A stretch of DNA of 64,000 bases from Carpediemonas membranifera (GCA_019828565.1 JAHDYR010000062.1:558001-622000), one strand, 5' to 3'; numbered from the stretch's first letter, positions 48,401 to 57,252 are shown. Translations and numbers: made by a program. The notes: a model not told the origin generated them from the sequence alone.

Positions 48401-48955
48401 GGAGTCCGCGCGGTGCTGGACACCGCTGGGACCATCAGGCCGCAGGAGGACGCTAGCCCCTTCGACACCACGCTTTCGTTCGCGTACGCTGCCAGGAAGA
48501 ACCGCGAGCAGGCCATCCCACTAGCTTGGCACCGTCACTGCGAGTACGCTGGCTCCGACGCCCTCGATCAGGCTGCGTTCGAGGCCCGCACCACCACGGT
48601 TATCGGTGCTCTGGCGATGCCCGTCGCGACCGTCACGGATGTCTCCGCTGAGCAACACCCCTTCTCGTTCGACATCAGCGTCGACACGCTTGACGAATCC
48701 CGGCAGAACTTCGCAGTCGACGGCGCGCTGGTTCACAACTGTAAGAAGTATGGCCTAGTGCTGCCGACCATCAGGCCGATGAGCATGGGCAACTACCACT
48801 GGACGAAGGGCGACAAGAGCTACATCCATCCTCCTGCCGGGAAGAAGTCTGGGACTTTGCGCCGCGCCCAGGGTCGCAAGAAGCAGCAGAGCGGCATTGG
48901 GAGTGACAACTGGCGCGATCGTCCAACCGGTGGGCACCAGCAGCGGAAGGGCTAG
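45464..48955 (+). CDS. DUF789-like protein interrupted by an intein
   Basis: A continuous 1,163-codon frame. Residues about 39-195 match the DUF789 family known mainly from plants: SSLWKTYDCPYGFPILIQFG, VHYTPFLSAIELF, ERSWYSVSWYPI and LTYHRLP. Residues 200-650 are low complexity with acidic and Ser-rich parts. Residues 679-1092 are an in-frame intein, so the spliced host is about 749 residues. The exteins meet as HPDLQH-CKKYGL; a C-terminal module spans both sides (CGCRRNFIETIG before; RPMSMGNYHWTKGDKS and a Lys/Arg-rich tail after), and its identity is unknown to me. The function of DUF789 is unknown. The start ATG is at 45464; the preceding open stretch starts from TTG. Confidence 0.88.
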   Translation: MPSENAAGGRNGKNRRFDATQRHAESSSSAQDSSMANTNLAAFVQAITPAPITFKRVNAVTRKDEVVYSMSSLWKTYDCPYGFPILIQFGGSPVTVHYTPFLSAIELFPRLGEGNSPILQHASKLTPDIRPPFIDQIEALARTCPQLIEGISSDFDMERSWYSVSWYPILHDARTIPLVRGFILTYHRLPVSMPDNTVNPPCSWAPSYPRSHKGSPASSRAASPIPAGGHRRSASRSSSVLSEFGEPDLEPRHSVKFDGNRILSDADHTVIGFRCQSCAPSPFPTQTHKLALYHANLCTHYRYGVPAQRCNYPEPPAIIEEEVEAQVAQMEASDADTADELPFCEPPTPLPMPSGEFSAYSLLAPLGRDASIEDIIASPGWCDPTPVVAHPSQINDLLVRHQGDFDPTVWLLSEESDDDDDSPFISLPDGRKHLLLPPSVPYEKVQPDWRRKIDTLTPAAKTIVSGMRGKWKSKKAEERALVRQREKELMACVKDTLGDDRTAINGIKRAISNIGRLRSKSSSRDFPDSTSDFSMGDAGPASPAQPVYSQPSSPVESAPFDRRGHSDQEDYHPSDTSHTDDEVWYDRQPVLATEDTIDIWDMVSDITNERCGCRRNFIETIGLIPYKIRSDVWHAASRPELVCAVGGKGKPIPEAALTPDYVTYFLQHYMIDHPDLQHCVAAGSVVSVAGGLGYTVSELYNTLNRAAGSSERGGGQQHVVPTSIPVWTFSHSTAAPHRFAHYPAASVIRNVNTQAMKQVTLLDGTQVTCTADHRLHVIREGQTEPVWVMAGELNDSDRVVMGPKPITEHLPPLEHVLEPKTEGDLLLPRIGSVQLSLVLPLHLADIPRVSALARLSGYCMVAASTNEDGSIVCGESADVEALVSDIRCILRTPQLPVESQWNDASSAFTVKANDVLAELIRLCLPQEGQAAIPALWADAPPWVVREFLAGLWGAAGTIAGLVMPDRNCADAVCRLMSKVGVRAVLDTAGTIRPQEDASPFDTTLSFAYAARKNREQAIPLAWHRHCEYAGSDALDQAAFEARTTTVIGALAMPVATVTDVSAEQHPFSFDISVDTLDESRQNFAVDGALVHNCKKYGLVLPTIRPMSMGNYHWTKGDKSYIHPPAGKKSGTLRRAQGRKKQQSGIGSDNWRDRPTGGHQQRKG
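47498..48739 (+). mobile_element. Intein with LAGLIDADG-like endonuclease region (414 residues)
   Basis: A protein-splicing element translated within its host. Block A begins with nucleophile Cys1: CVAAGSVVSVAGGLGYTVSE. Block B carries TADH at intein residues 92-95 (DGTQVTCTADHRLHVI). Blocks F and G are PFSFDISVDT and NFAVDGALVHN, with penultimate His413, terminal Asn414, and Cys as the first C-extein residue. All splicing residues are therefore present. The middle 220 residues resemble a LAGLIDADG homing endonuclease: LSGYCMVAASTNEDG and FLAGLWGAAGTI. In the second motif the acidic catalytic position and the following Asp are replaced (G and A), so cleavage activity is probably lost. Third-position GC bias matches the host. 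Confidence 0.9.
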
Positions 48956-48989
48956 ATTTGATACGGATATTTTAAATTTCGAGGGTGGA

Positions 48990-50387
48990 TCAGAGTGGAA
49001 CGCTAGCCTTAGCACACAGTTTCTCCAGGACAGTTTCATACAAAGTGGCGTAGTCGACGGGCTCGGGAATGGCCAGCTTGCCGAGGACTGACCGTTGCAG
49101 CTCAGGCGACCCGTTCACAACGATGTCACAGACAGATGCCGCCAGCTGGGGGAGGTGGACCGACCGCACGAGCTTAGCATCCTTGGTCGCGGGGTCCTCG
49201 ATGGAGGGACACGCCTGGAGCAAGCTGTCGACAGCACTCTTATGGGCCTTCCTGAGGTCACTCTTCTGCTTGTTGTTGAGGATCACTGACCGCTTCATTG
49301 CATTGGAAAACCTGACCCCGCTGGCGACGATGAATACTGAGAGTGAGTGTAGGCCAGGCACAGGCTGACACTCAGATTTGAGTGAATCAAATGACGAGTT
49401 CAATTCTACCGCCTTCCACTGAGTTGGACCGAGGCCCAGAGCTCTGCTGAACTGCCGCATGGCGCACATCAGGTCGCATGACGTCTTTGGGCCGAGTGGC
49501 ACCCCGTTGGCAAGGCGGTAAACATGAACGGCAGTCTTGCCATTGTTGGGTAAAGTAGAGAGGCTGGCCACACATAGCACAGTAAATGGGCCGTACTCAG
49601 CTGCGACAGTGTGCAGGGGATGGGGCATTCTATGGCACAGGGCCCGTGCAGCGACACCCATGTCGACCGGGTCCGACACGACGCCACCGTAGCGCACCCC
49701 AATGGGGCCGGCACCGACACGCCACAGGTCGAGGTAGCTGTCGATGTCCCGCAGTGCTGTTTGATCAGCTATGGCGACAACTCGGATGGTGGTGCCCTCC
49801 AGAGAGGTGGGGCATGGGGTGGAGGCAAGCTTGGTCGTAGGGGCATGCCCTGACACCGTCCAGGCCATATGATGCATTGATAGATCGCCCAGAGTGGTGC
49901 TAAGGACTTCTGCGGGGACACCACTGCTGAGAAATGCCCAGACGGCTGCGAACTTGGCCCCGAGTCCGTACAGACCGGTGGTCTCGGCCTCAGGGTCAAT
50001 GTCGTTCCCCTTTGTGCTGGTAAATAGTTTCCCGAGGAGAGAAGGCATTTCCTGCGCTGGAATACCGTGGCCGCTGTCTGAGATGGTCATGGTCACCAGC
50101 ACGGGGTCACAGTGAAGGAAATCAACATGCGACGAGGATAATGGGGATGCTAGCAGGTTTTGAATTGCCTGCGATGTCTCATACTCGTCATGCTGCTCGA
50201 TGTTGATCTCAATCATCTTGTTCTCGCATTCTGTTACGGCGTCTATAGCGTTCTCGAAGAGTTCTCGGAATGAAAGGAAGAATGCGCTCCGAAGATCAGT
50301 AAAATGACTCAAAAACCATCGAAGCACAGTGTCTTGCGTTTGATTCATCGTGCACACAAGTTTCCGGTTTCCGCCCACATATGACAT
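48990..50387 (-). CDS. Topoisomerase VI B subunit-like GHKL ATPase
   Basis: Candidate type IIB topoisomerase B subunit, either of a topo VI or of the meiotic Spo11 partner (TOPOVIBL/MTOPVIB). From MSYVGGNRK (50387) the product is 465 residues. It has the GHKL ATP site: RELFENAIDAV (N box with catalytic Glu), ISDSGHGIP (G1 box), and GLYGLGAKFAAVWAFL (G2-like lid). A transducer-like region contains VYRLANGVPLGPK, comparable to the topo VI B ANRVPL motif. MutL is an alternative, but the ANxVPL segment and the helical neighbourhood of the lid favour topo VI B. The start is uncertain; open codons continue to 50552, where they would overlap SCC2. The gene is divergent from SCC2. Confidence 0.75.
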   Translation of the reverse strand: MSYVGGNRKLVCTMNQTQDTVLRWFLSHFTDLRSAFFLSFRELFENAIDAVTECENKMIEINIEQHDEYETSQAIQNLLASPLSSSHVDFLHCDPVLVTMTISDSGHGIPAQEMPSLLGKLFTSTKGNDIDPEAETTGLYGLGAKFAAVWAFLSSGVPAEVLSTTLGDLSMHHMAWTVSGHAPTTKLASTPCPTSLEGTTIRVVAIADQTALRDIDSYLDLWRVGAGPIGVRYGGVVSDPVDMGVAARALCHRMPHPLHTVAAEYGPFTVLCVASLSTLPNNGKTAVHVYRLANGVPLGPKTSCDLMCAMRQFSRALGLGPTQWKAVELNSSFDSLKSECQPVPGLHSLSVFIVASGVRFSNAMKRSVILNNKQKSDLRKAHKSAVDSLLQACPSIEDPATKDAKLVRSVHLPQLAASVCDIVVNGSPELQRSVLGKLAIPEPVDYATLYETVLEKLCAKASVPL

Positions 50388-50534
50388 AACCTGCACCTGT
50401 AAAATAAGCGCCGAAGAACGGCAGAGCGTGGCAAGACGCGCTGATACTGACGTCGATCGTCTGCTTTGAGTCATTTGATGTAGATTCTCGACTTCTCCAA
50501 TTCTATCCGGACACGAGAAACGAAGGCCAGTAAC

Positions 50535-53500
50535 ATGGTTACTTCGGGTCATGAGGCAACTTCAACCGTGGTTGATGCAATTACAGTCATCGATGAACTA
50601 GACTTCAAGTGTTTGAACCCGAGTGGCATCCGCAGCGCACAGAGCAGCCTTCAACGCGTCGAAAACTATCTTACGACCGAGAAGGTCACGGCTACACCTG
50701 AGATTCACGATCGCCTTGCGGATATATACTCTCGGTATAAGATGCTTGTCGATCGGCTTGCCACTGATGCCTCATCTCCGCAGCTCACCTCATCCCCGAA
50801 GCACCAGCCTGTCCTGGAGCTCTCTGAGTTCGCCTCCAACCAGCTCCTCGCCATACACCTAGCTCTCGACGTTTCTGCATGCGCTGTTACACTCGCAGAC
50901 CTCTGTTTCCGCGAGGAGCTCGCCTCGAGTGTCCCCGACGACCTGTGCCACCTCGCTGTGCTTGTTTTCAGGCACGCACTCACTACCGTGCTTGCCCCTA
51001 GTACTAACAAGGATGTGTCTACCTCAAACGCCGTCATTGCAGGTGTCTCATCCCGTGTTGCGCTCCTCCTTCTCGGCCTTGCCAAAGTCACCCCGGGGAT
51101 GTCGGAGAGCACCACAGAGACGCTCGCATATAACCTTATGTCAAAGGACACCCTGTTCAGAGGCGATGCACCCCTAGCCGACGCCTCCTTCGCCGCCGTC
51201 AAGACACTGTGCAGTTTAAGGGAGCATGTACCGACGTTCTCCCTCGAGGACATGGCCCAGCAGCTGGCACACCAGGTTCCAATGATCGCCCAGGGCACTA
51301 AGAAGGGCTCTATCACCCTCCTGCCCCAGGTCAAGGTCCGTCCGCTGTCGTTCCTCGCCCTCGAGTTGTACACGGCTTCACCGCCCGACACAACCCCCGA
51401 TACCATCCATGCCCACGTCAAGGAGGTCAACCGGTGTCTCCACACAGTTGTCATGGCGGGCCTCGCCCATCGGTCCCTCGTGCTCGAGCTGTGCGAGGAC
51501 CTCGAGGCCATCGTGCTCGTCGGCCCCAGCTTCCCCGGCGCCATTGATGCGCTATCCTGTATCATCCAGACGTGTCACGCTGTGGTGAACGCCGCGCTGC
51601 AGGGCAAGACTCTCCCCATGGAATCTGGAGACGTGAAGGATGCCCTCAAGACGGCCGTCAGCGCCATCAGTCGGGTCGCCCTGTTCATCTGCAGCCAGGG
51701 CCCCTCCCTCGATGCTCTCCAGCCGCCCCGCGAGGTTTCAGACGGCACACAGTCCCAGGTGATGGAGGGGCAGCAGTGCGTCTGCGGCCAGTGGGTCGAC
51801 ACGGACGAGGAGGCCTCCCAGAGTCGACTGAGCATCGTCTGCGATAGATGCGGCCGGCCGATGCACGCTGCATGCGTCAAGGCGGGTCAGCCCCCTGTCG
51901 CCTGCCTCTACTGCTACCTAGAGGAGCACGACCTCACACCCACCCTGGCCCCATGCGCTGCATTCACCGACACGGCCGTCAATGCCGCACGGTCTGTGAG
52001 GTACCTCGCCCTTCGAATGAGGCACTGCCAACCCGCCCACTCTGGCGCCATCGAGTTACTGGCAGCGAGAGCTCTGGACGCGACGGTGCAGGGCGACAGG
52101 GAGGCGACCAACCCGAAGCTCGTGCCCCCCAGCGACGCATTTATATTCAGGGATGCCCGCCAGTGCTCCACATTCAGCCGCAGCCAGGCCTCCCAGCCGG
52201 TCGAGGCCCCAACTCCCTTCACCATGACGAAGATGCTTCACAGCGTAGCATGGCGCCACTACCTCGCAACCCATCCTCTCTTCGCCCGCCAGACCCCCAA
52301 GCTAGCTGAGACCCTCCAGAAGCTGCTGCAGCCCTCACGCCAGGACAGCGCCGTGGGCAAGGCGACAATCCGCATCGATGTGTTCCGAACCATTAAGGTG
52401 ATGATCCAGACGGGCATCGCGGGCCAGAGCCAAGACCTCATCCTCATCCTCAACGAATGTCTGAGAGACGCCGCCGCCACGATCCGGGAGGCCGCGCTCG
52501 ACCTCATCAGCACACTCGACCTCGGGTTCGTCAACCAGACGGTGTCCATCTCCAACCTGCTCTTCGATCTGCTGGTGACGGACAAGGCAATCAGCGTCAG
52601 GAGGTCTGCCTTCAGCATCGCAGCCAGGGTGGTCAGGGAGCTCCCCAACGAGATGGGCACGTACAGCCTCATGAACACCCTCCTGACCCACACTACTGAC
52701 GACGAGGGCGTCCAGCGCCAGCAGCTCATTGAGATCGGCGGCCTCCTCCTCGACGGACCTGATACGCCCGTGGCCGTCCTCGAGGTCCTTCAGCGAACCC
52801 TCGCTGTGGTCAAACGAGGCTCAGACGACCAGCTCTCGTGGAAGCCCATGGCGACATCCATGTCGCGTGCCCTCGACCGCTTCCCCAAGACTAAGCGGGA
52901 GAGCCCCCATGCCGCGCTAGACAGGATGGTGCGCTGGGCATGCGAGGTCATCGAGGCGTCTTGCGTCACCAATCCAGACGCCGAGGTCTTCATCGGCAAG
53001 GAGACTGAGCTTGTCGGCATCAACCAAAGTGTGGTGGGCAGCCTAGGCATCCTCTATCTGGTATCGCTGGTCCACCCCGAGTCCGTTCTCCCCGCCGTCG
53101 ACACCGTGGCCGCCATCATCGCGCCAAAGGACCCCCTCAGCGACGACAAGAGGGCCACGTTCAAGCGGGTCGACACCCTCCTCGGTCACGCCAGGACTGT
53201 CGCACTAGCCATCGCCGCCACCATCGCTCCCACCATCAACTCGCTGGACCAGTCGGGCGATCTCCTGGACACCCTCACCACACAGGCTCTTCTGCTGTCC
53301 GACAGCTGCGCCAGTAGCCTGCTTTACGCTGTCAGCGAGTTCTTCGCCGCCGTCATCCCGCTCCCCACGGCCCCAGTAGCGGCCCGCCTGTTTTGGCACC
53401 GGAACTACATCCACTTCCGTCAGCGGGGCCCTAACCTGCACGGCAACATGCTTGGCATGCGATACCTGTTCCTGGCCTCCCTCCCCTTCGTGTACGCCCC

Positions 53501-54842
53501 GATTCACCGTTTCCTCGCCCCCACTGAGCTCACAGGAGACGACGAGGCTTCGTTTGACGCGCTTGACGACCTCCCCGAGGACAACGGCGACTTCCCGGTG
53601 CACCTCGCCCGCCTCATCCTCGACTGCCTGGACACACCCGACCTGACCCGCGGTGAGATCATCAACATTCACAGGGCCTTGGCAGCTGTCTCCTTTGCTC
53701 TCCCCCCGCAGCACGCCGTTGTCAACCAGGCACGTGGTATCGCGCTGCAGTCCAAGAATGTGGCAGACGCTTACCCATGGATCAGGGCGTTCTCCATTTA
53801 CCTTCGAACCTACCGTGCCCGTTTCCTCAGCGGCGGGTCTACCGAGGCTGACAACGATGCCGCCCACATGCAGGTCGACATCTACGCCTCCCACCTTCCC
53901 CGCCTGTGCCGCGTGGTCGACAACAACGTCCGCCGCGAGGCCATCGTGTCCCTGGTGGAGGCGACTCTCCTCGGAGACGTCTTCCCCAGAGTCGCCTTCC
54001 CCTCCCTCGCCGTGGCCGAGTCCGATGCTAACATCGCCATCAACGGGCCCGCCAAGGCAGCTGTGACTTATCTCCTCGAGAAGCATTCGGAAGAATGTCT
54101 CCGGCAATTCCCCAAGGCGTGCCTTATCGCGATCTCGACTCCAACAGCCAACTTCAACCTGTTGTACAAGCGGTGTCGGCCCACCGCCAACACTATCGCC
54201 GCCATTAAGGAGCGGAGAGCGATGCTGCTGTCCTGCCTAAGGGTACCGATGGTAAGCGGCATCGACCCCAACGCCGCCGCCGTCTATGCGGGCAGGGTGT
54301 GTCGCGTGCTGTGTGCAATGCATCTGGAGACGACAGATGAGGTCCTCGTGTTGATTGATGCAGTCAATCGCGAGGTCATACCGGTGGTTGATGCCACCAT
54401 ATCTCCGATATTCAAGAGAGATTCAATCGACTGGTCAGATCCTGCTGTTGTCTCGCGTGTCAACAAGGTCATGTTCGCGGGCTTCCTTCTGTTGCTCCAA
54501 AGAATGCTCCGGGAGAAGTACCACATCACCAAAGAGAAGCTCGCCGCCTACGACCCGTCCGCTGAGAAGGCGACGGCGGCCAAGCTCGGCATGGTTGACA
54601 TGGCTCCTTTGACGGCATTCGGCGAGGTTATCAAGACTGGTGATATCTCGGCGATCGGCACGAGGGTCCATGAGATCCTCAACGCCGATGACAACGTCTA
54701 CCTCTCGGCCGTGTTCAAGAAGCAGAAGCAGACGAAGGCTCGGGCTAAAACTGCGATGAAGCGGAAGGCCGTCGAGAGGGTGCAGCCCAAGAGAGGGAAG
54801 CGGGCCAATAACGGCGACAGCGACAGCGACTACGTGGAGTAG
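50535..54842 (+). CDS. NIPBL: Cohesin loader SCC2 / NIPBL
   Basis: HEAT-repeat ATPase activator that loads cohesin onto chromatin. It has 1,435 residues. A PHD-type finger lies at about 414-460 (QCVCGQW ... IVCDRCGRPMHAACVK ... CLYC), a feature also reported for plant SCC2. HEAT repeats follow from about residue 600, for example TIREAALDLISTLDL and SVRRSAFSIAARVV. The Nipped-B C-terminal domain is recognised by LLLQRMLREKYHITKEKLAAYDPSAEKATAAK. The tail is Lys/Arg-rich and ends in acidic repeats. The ATG at 50535 begins MVTSGHEATS. With separase (15131) both ends of the cohesin cycle are encoded in this window. Confidence 0.92.
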   Translation: MVTSGHEATSTVVDAITVIDELDFKCLNPSGIRSAQSSLQRVENYLTTEKVTATPEIHDRLADIYSRYKMLVDRLATDASSPQLTSSPKHQPVLELSEFASNQLLAIHLALDVSACAVTLADLCFREELASSVPDDLCHLAVLVFRHALTTVLAPSTNKDVSTSNAVIAGVSSRVALLLLGLAKVTPGMSESTTETLAYNLMSKDTLFRGDAPLADASFAAVKTLCSLREHVPTFSLEDMAQQLAHQVPMIAQGTKKGSITLLPQVKVRPLSFLALELYTASPPDTTPDTIHAHVKEVNRCLHTVVMAGLAHRSLVLELCEDLEAIVLVGPSFPGAIDALSCIIQTCHAVVNAALQGKTLPMESGDVKDALKTAVSAISRVALFICSQGPSLDALQPPREVSDGTQSQVMEGQQCVCGQWVDTDEEASQSRLSIVCDRCGRPMHAACVKAGQPPVACLYCYLEEHDLTPTLAPCAAFTDTAVNAARSVRYLALRMRHCQPAHSGAIELLAARALDATVQGDREATNPKLVPPSDAFIFRDARQCSTFSRSQASQPVEAPTPFTMTKMLHSVAWRHYLATHPLFARQTPKLAETLQKLLQPSRQDSAVGKATIRIDVFRTIKVMIQTGIAGQSQDLILILNECLRDAAATIREAALDLISTLDLGFVNQTVSISNLLFDLLVTDKAISVRRSAFSIAARVVRELPNEMGTYSLMNTLLTHTTDDEGVQRQQLIEIGGLLLDGPDTPVAVLEVLQRTLAVVKRGSDDQLSWKPMATSMSRALDRFPKTKRESPHAALDRMVRWACEVIEASCVTNPDAEVFIGKETELVGINQSVVGSLGILYLVSLVHPESVLPAVDTVAAIIAPKDPLSDDKRATFKRVDTLLGHARTVALAIAATIAPTINSLDQSGDLLDTLTTQALLLSDSCASSLLYAVSEFFAAVIPLPTAPVAARLFWHRNYIHFRQRGPNLHGNMLGMRYLFLASLPFVYAPIHRFLAPTELTGDDEASFDALDDLPEDNGDFPVHLARLILDCLDTPDLTRGEIINIHRALAAVSFALPPQHAVVNQARGIALQSKNVADAYPWIRAFSIYLRTYRARFLSGGSTEADNDAAHMQVDIYASHLPRLCRVVDNNVRREAIVSLVEATLLGDVFPRVAFPSLAVAESDANIAINGPAKAAVTYLLEKHSEECLRQFPKACLIAISTPTANFNLLYKRCRPTANTIAAIKERRAMLLSCLRVPMVSGIDPNAAAVYAGRVCRVLCAMHLETTDEVLVLIDAVNREVIPVVDATISPIFKRDSIDWSDPAVVSRVNKVMFAGFLLLLQRMLREKYHITKEKLAAYDPSAEKATAAKLGMVDMAPLTAFGEVIKTGDISAIGTRVHEILNADDNVYLSAVFKKQKQTKARAKTAMKRKAVERVQPKRGKRANNGDSDSDYVE

Positions 54843-54894
54843 AGTTGTAAACATGTGTGTGCACTTCTATAAACATTTACGTGTCGCAACGGCC

Positions 54895-55596
54895 TTAGTT
54901 GACACGGGTGTGTGTCAGATGGGACAGAGCGCGTGTCGCACTGATCATGGTCTGCGAGAGCTTCTCATAGTACTTGCCGGCGGCAGTGACCATCAGCAGG
55001 CCAGAAAGGCGGAGGTGGATGTTGTGGAATATGACTCTGGTCTGGCTGGATCGGACGTATGTCGAGAGGTAGAAGTAGACCATCGCCATAAGACGAAGGA
55101 GAAGAGCAGGGAAGCCCACAGCCCCCTTGAAGAAGCGGAAGGTAAGTTCGAACGGGACAAGGAGCTCCAGGACGGCCATGACCCATGGGATGTAGGTGTC
55201 CATGACGGTGCGGACGGGGGTTGTGAAGGAAAGCCGGGCAACGGCTGGGAAGACACGGCATGCGATGTCGACGATGTTGTAGAGCTGGAGAACAGATATG
55301 CTGATGAGGAAGGCGACGCTGACACCGCGGAGGAGGATGGCCATCATTGCGTACTGCATAGATCCGTCGAAAAAGATGGTCATGATCTCCAGTTGAGTCT
55401 TGGGGATCTTTGAGAAGGTCAGTAGAAGGCTGATGGCGAAGGAAATCACAGTGAATACGACGTGAGCCACGTGAATTGCGGGTTTCTCAGTTGTCTTCGT
55501 GACGATGATCAGGAAGATGAGAAGAGCGAGGGTGTTGGTCGCAAGAAGAACTTTGGGGAGGATCTCGGCTTTAATCTTAGCCATCTGCATCGCCAT
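54895..55596 (-). CDS. TMEM33/Pom33-like membrane protein
   Basis: A 233-residue protein with four to five hydrophobic segments (residues about 15-33, 42-62, 75-110, 130-160). FFDGSMQYAMMAILLRGVS and the later LRLMAMVYFYLSTYVRSSQTR line up with the TMEM33/Krüppel-homologue-2 family, which shapes ER tubules and helps nuclear pore insertion. Length is close to human TMEM33 (247). The match is by pattern rather than by a signature, so the family name is tentative. It converges on SCC2, with the stop codons only about 50 bp apart. Confidence 0.5.
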   Translation of the reverse strand: MAMQMAKIKAEILPKVLLATNTLALLIFLIIVTKTTEKPAIHVAHVVFTVISFAISLLLTFSKIPKTQLEIMTIFFDGSMQYAMMAILLRGVSVAFLISISVLQLYNIVDIACRVFPAVARLSFTTPVRTVMDTYIPWVMAVLELLVPFELTFRFFKGAVGFPALLLRLMAMVYFYLSTYVRSSQTRVIFHNIHLRLSGLLMVTAAGKYYEKLSQTMISATRALSHLTHTRVN

Positions 55597-55695
55597 GTGG
55601 TATTGTCGTGCGAGAAATTTTGTAGCACGACATAAACTGCATCCTGTCTTTTAGTTCACACAGTGCCACAGAAGCTTCTACAGCATCAAGAAAAC

Positions 55696-57252
55696 ATGGA
55701 CAAGACTATTGAGCCGCCCAACACTGCGGATATCGCAAAATGGGCCGCTTGGGGCGATGCAATTCAGACGCAAGCCCAAACGAAGAAGAAACCCACGCCC
55801 CTGAGAGGACACCTCACTGGCGCTGGCGAGAAGGTTATACACACCATATATAGACCCAACGTGCCCTATATCACGCTCAAGGGCACCGAGCTGAAACATC
55901 AATCCGGTCCTCAGAAGTTCCTCCAACGGCTGGGTGACGAAATTGAGGAGTTCCTCTCCAAGCCTCTCACGACCACGTCAGCAGATACACGACACACTCA
56001 GTCACAAATAGAGAATCTACAGGCCCTCATCGCCATGTCGGAAGAGGACGAGACCCTCAAGGACGAAGTGGGACCCATGAAGGCGGAACTCAGAACCCTA
56101 CGGATGGAGCTCCGTCAGAAGCTCAAGACCGCCAACGCCTCCTCCTCCACTAACACGACTAATATGACACTCTCCCAGGCCATCTGCAGACAAGTACAAA
56201 ACTTCATGCAGTGGTTCCGCTTGAGTGCAAGCATTGGAGATGAGAAGTGCAAAGCCGCACTCAGGGCACTGTCCCGCCCTGGTCCACGCAGGACGCGCCA
56301 GGAGGCGCTCTCAGCAATCCTCACCTACCTGGCCGAGTTCGAGCGACTTTATACGCTCCTATACCCTCCTGACGACTCAGATGAGACACCACAACTATCC
56401 ACGGACTTGTGCATCGAGATCAAAACGATCCTTGTCCACGCCATGGATCACCTCGACGCCAGGAGCCTGGAGCAGCTCCTAGGCACGTCCGATCATCGCA
56501 TCCACAGGGCGAGTGAAAGCGTCAGCACCCTCATCAACGCCATGCGCGATAACGCGATTCTCGCTAAGGAGAAGGCGGAGTTTATCGAGCCCCTATACAC
56601 ATTTGATCATGCCAGACCGACAGCCGCCGAGGCGAGGAAGCCCGGCCAGGGCCCAGTCCAGCCCGCTGGCTCGTCCGGCAAGTCATGCGCGTTCCACCTG
56701 AGCAAGACGCACACCACGGCGGACTGTACCGTCTGTAAGCAGCTGACCGACAAGACCGTCCAGAACCCGGACGTTACCGATGCCCAGTTGCTCTCTCATT
56801 ATGCCACCTGCCATAAGCACGGGAAGAAACCTTACGGCCCGGCCAAGGCGCTATTCGATAAGCGCAAGCTGAAGGAGCCGGCCTATGGGACTGCCGCCGC
56901 GACCGTCAAGCGTGCCCCGCGGCCCGGCAAGGTTTCCTTCATCCCTGACGATCAAGTCGAGCCCCTCATGACCGACATGCCCGAGAGCACCATGGTCTAT
57001 CAGGCTCTCATGCAAGCCGAATCCAAGGGCAAGGCCATCGTCGTGCGCCTGGACACGGCGAACGAGCAGTTCCCGATCCTCATGCGCCCCGACGCGGCGG
57101 AGTACCTTGGCCTTACAGTCACGCCCGAGCGCGGCGACGTCAATGGTTGGAAGGCTGTCCATGGAGAATACGTGGGCACCACACGCTTCACGCCGATCAT
57201 CTCGCAGCCCTATTTCGACATACCCGTCCGCGCTGCCGAGCGACCTCGTTGA
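55696..57252 (+). CDS. Retrotransposon A: Gag and start of protease, interrupted
   Basis: Gag-like polyprotein of 518 residues from MDKTIEPPN. It has a helical capsid-like middle (NFMQWFRLSASIGDEKC ... LAEFERLYTLLYPPDD) and a His/Cys-rich segment (CAFHLSKTHTTADCTVC) like a variant zinc knuckle. A protease-like start (VVRLDTANEQFPILM; the usual D-T/S-G appears as DTA) is followed by YFDIPVRAAERPR and a stop. The rest of this protease and the whole RT, RNase H and integrase region resume at 61900 after the nested element, in the same orientation. LTRs of this element were not found in the window. Confidence 0.7.
   Translation: MDKTIEPPNTADIAKWAAWGDAIQTQAQTKKKPTPLRGHLTGAGEKVIHTIYRPNVPYITLKGTELKHQSGPQKFLQRLGDEIEEFLSKPLTTTSADTRHTQSQIENLQALIAMSEEDETLKDEVGPMKAELRTLRMELRQKLKTANASSSTNTTNMTLSQAICRQVQNFMQWFRLSASIGDEKCKAALRALSRPGPRRTRQEALSAILTYLAEFERLYTLLYPPDDSDETPQLSTDLCIEIKTILVHAMDHLDARSLEQLLGTSDHRIHRASESVSTLINAMRDNAILAKEKAEFIEPLYTFDHARPTAAEARKPGQGPVQPAGSSGKSCAFHLSKTHTTADCTVCKQLTDKTVQNPDVTDAQLLSHYATCHKHGKKPYGPAKALFDKRKLKEPAYGTAAATVKRAPRPGKVSFIPDDQVEPLMTDMPESTMVYQALMQAESKGKAIVVRLDTANEQFPILMRPDAAEYLGLTVTPERGDVNGWKAVHGEYVGTTRFTPIISQPYFDIPVRAAERPR

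Noticed and set aside
50396-50450. An intron near the 5' end of the topo VI B-like gene
   Set aside because: A GTATCA...TTACAG segment keeps the frame, but it lacks the local acceptor spacing, and the sequence before it has no known similarity.
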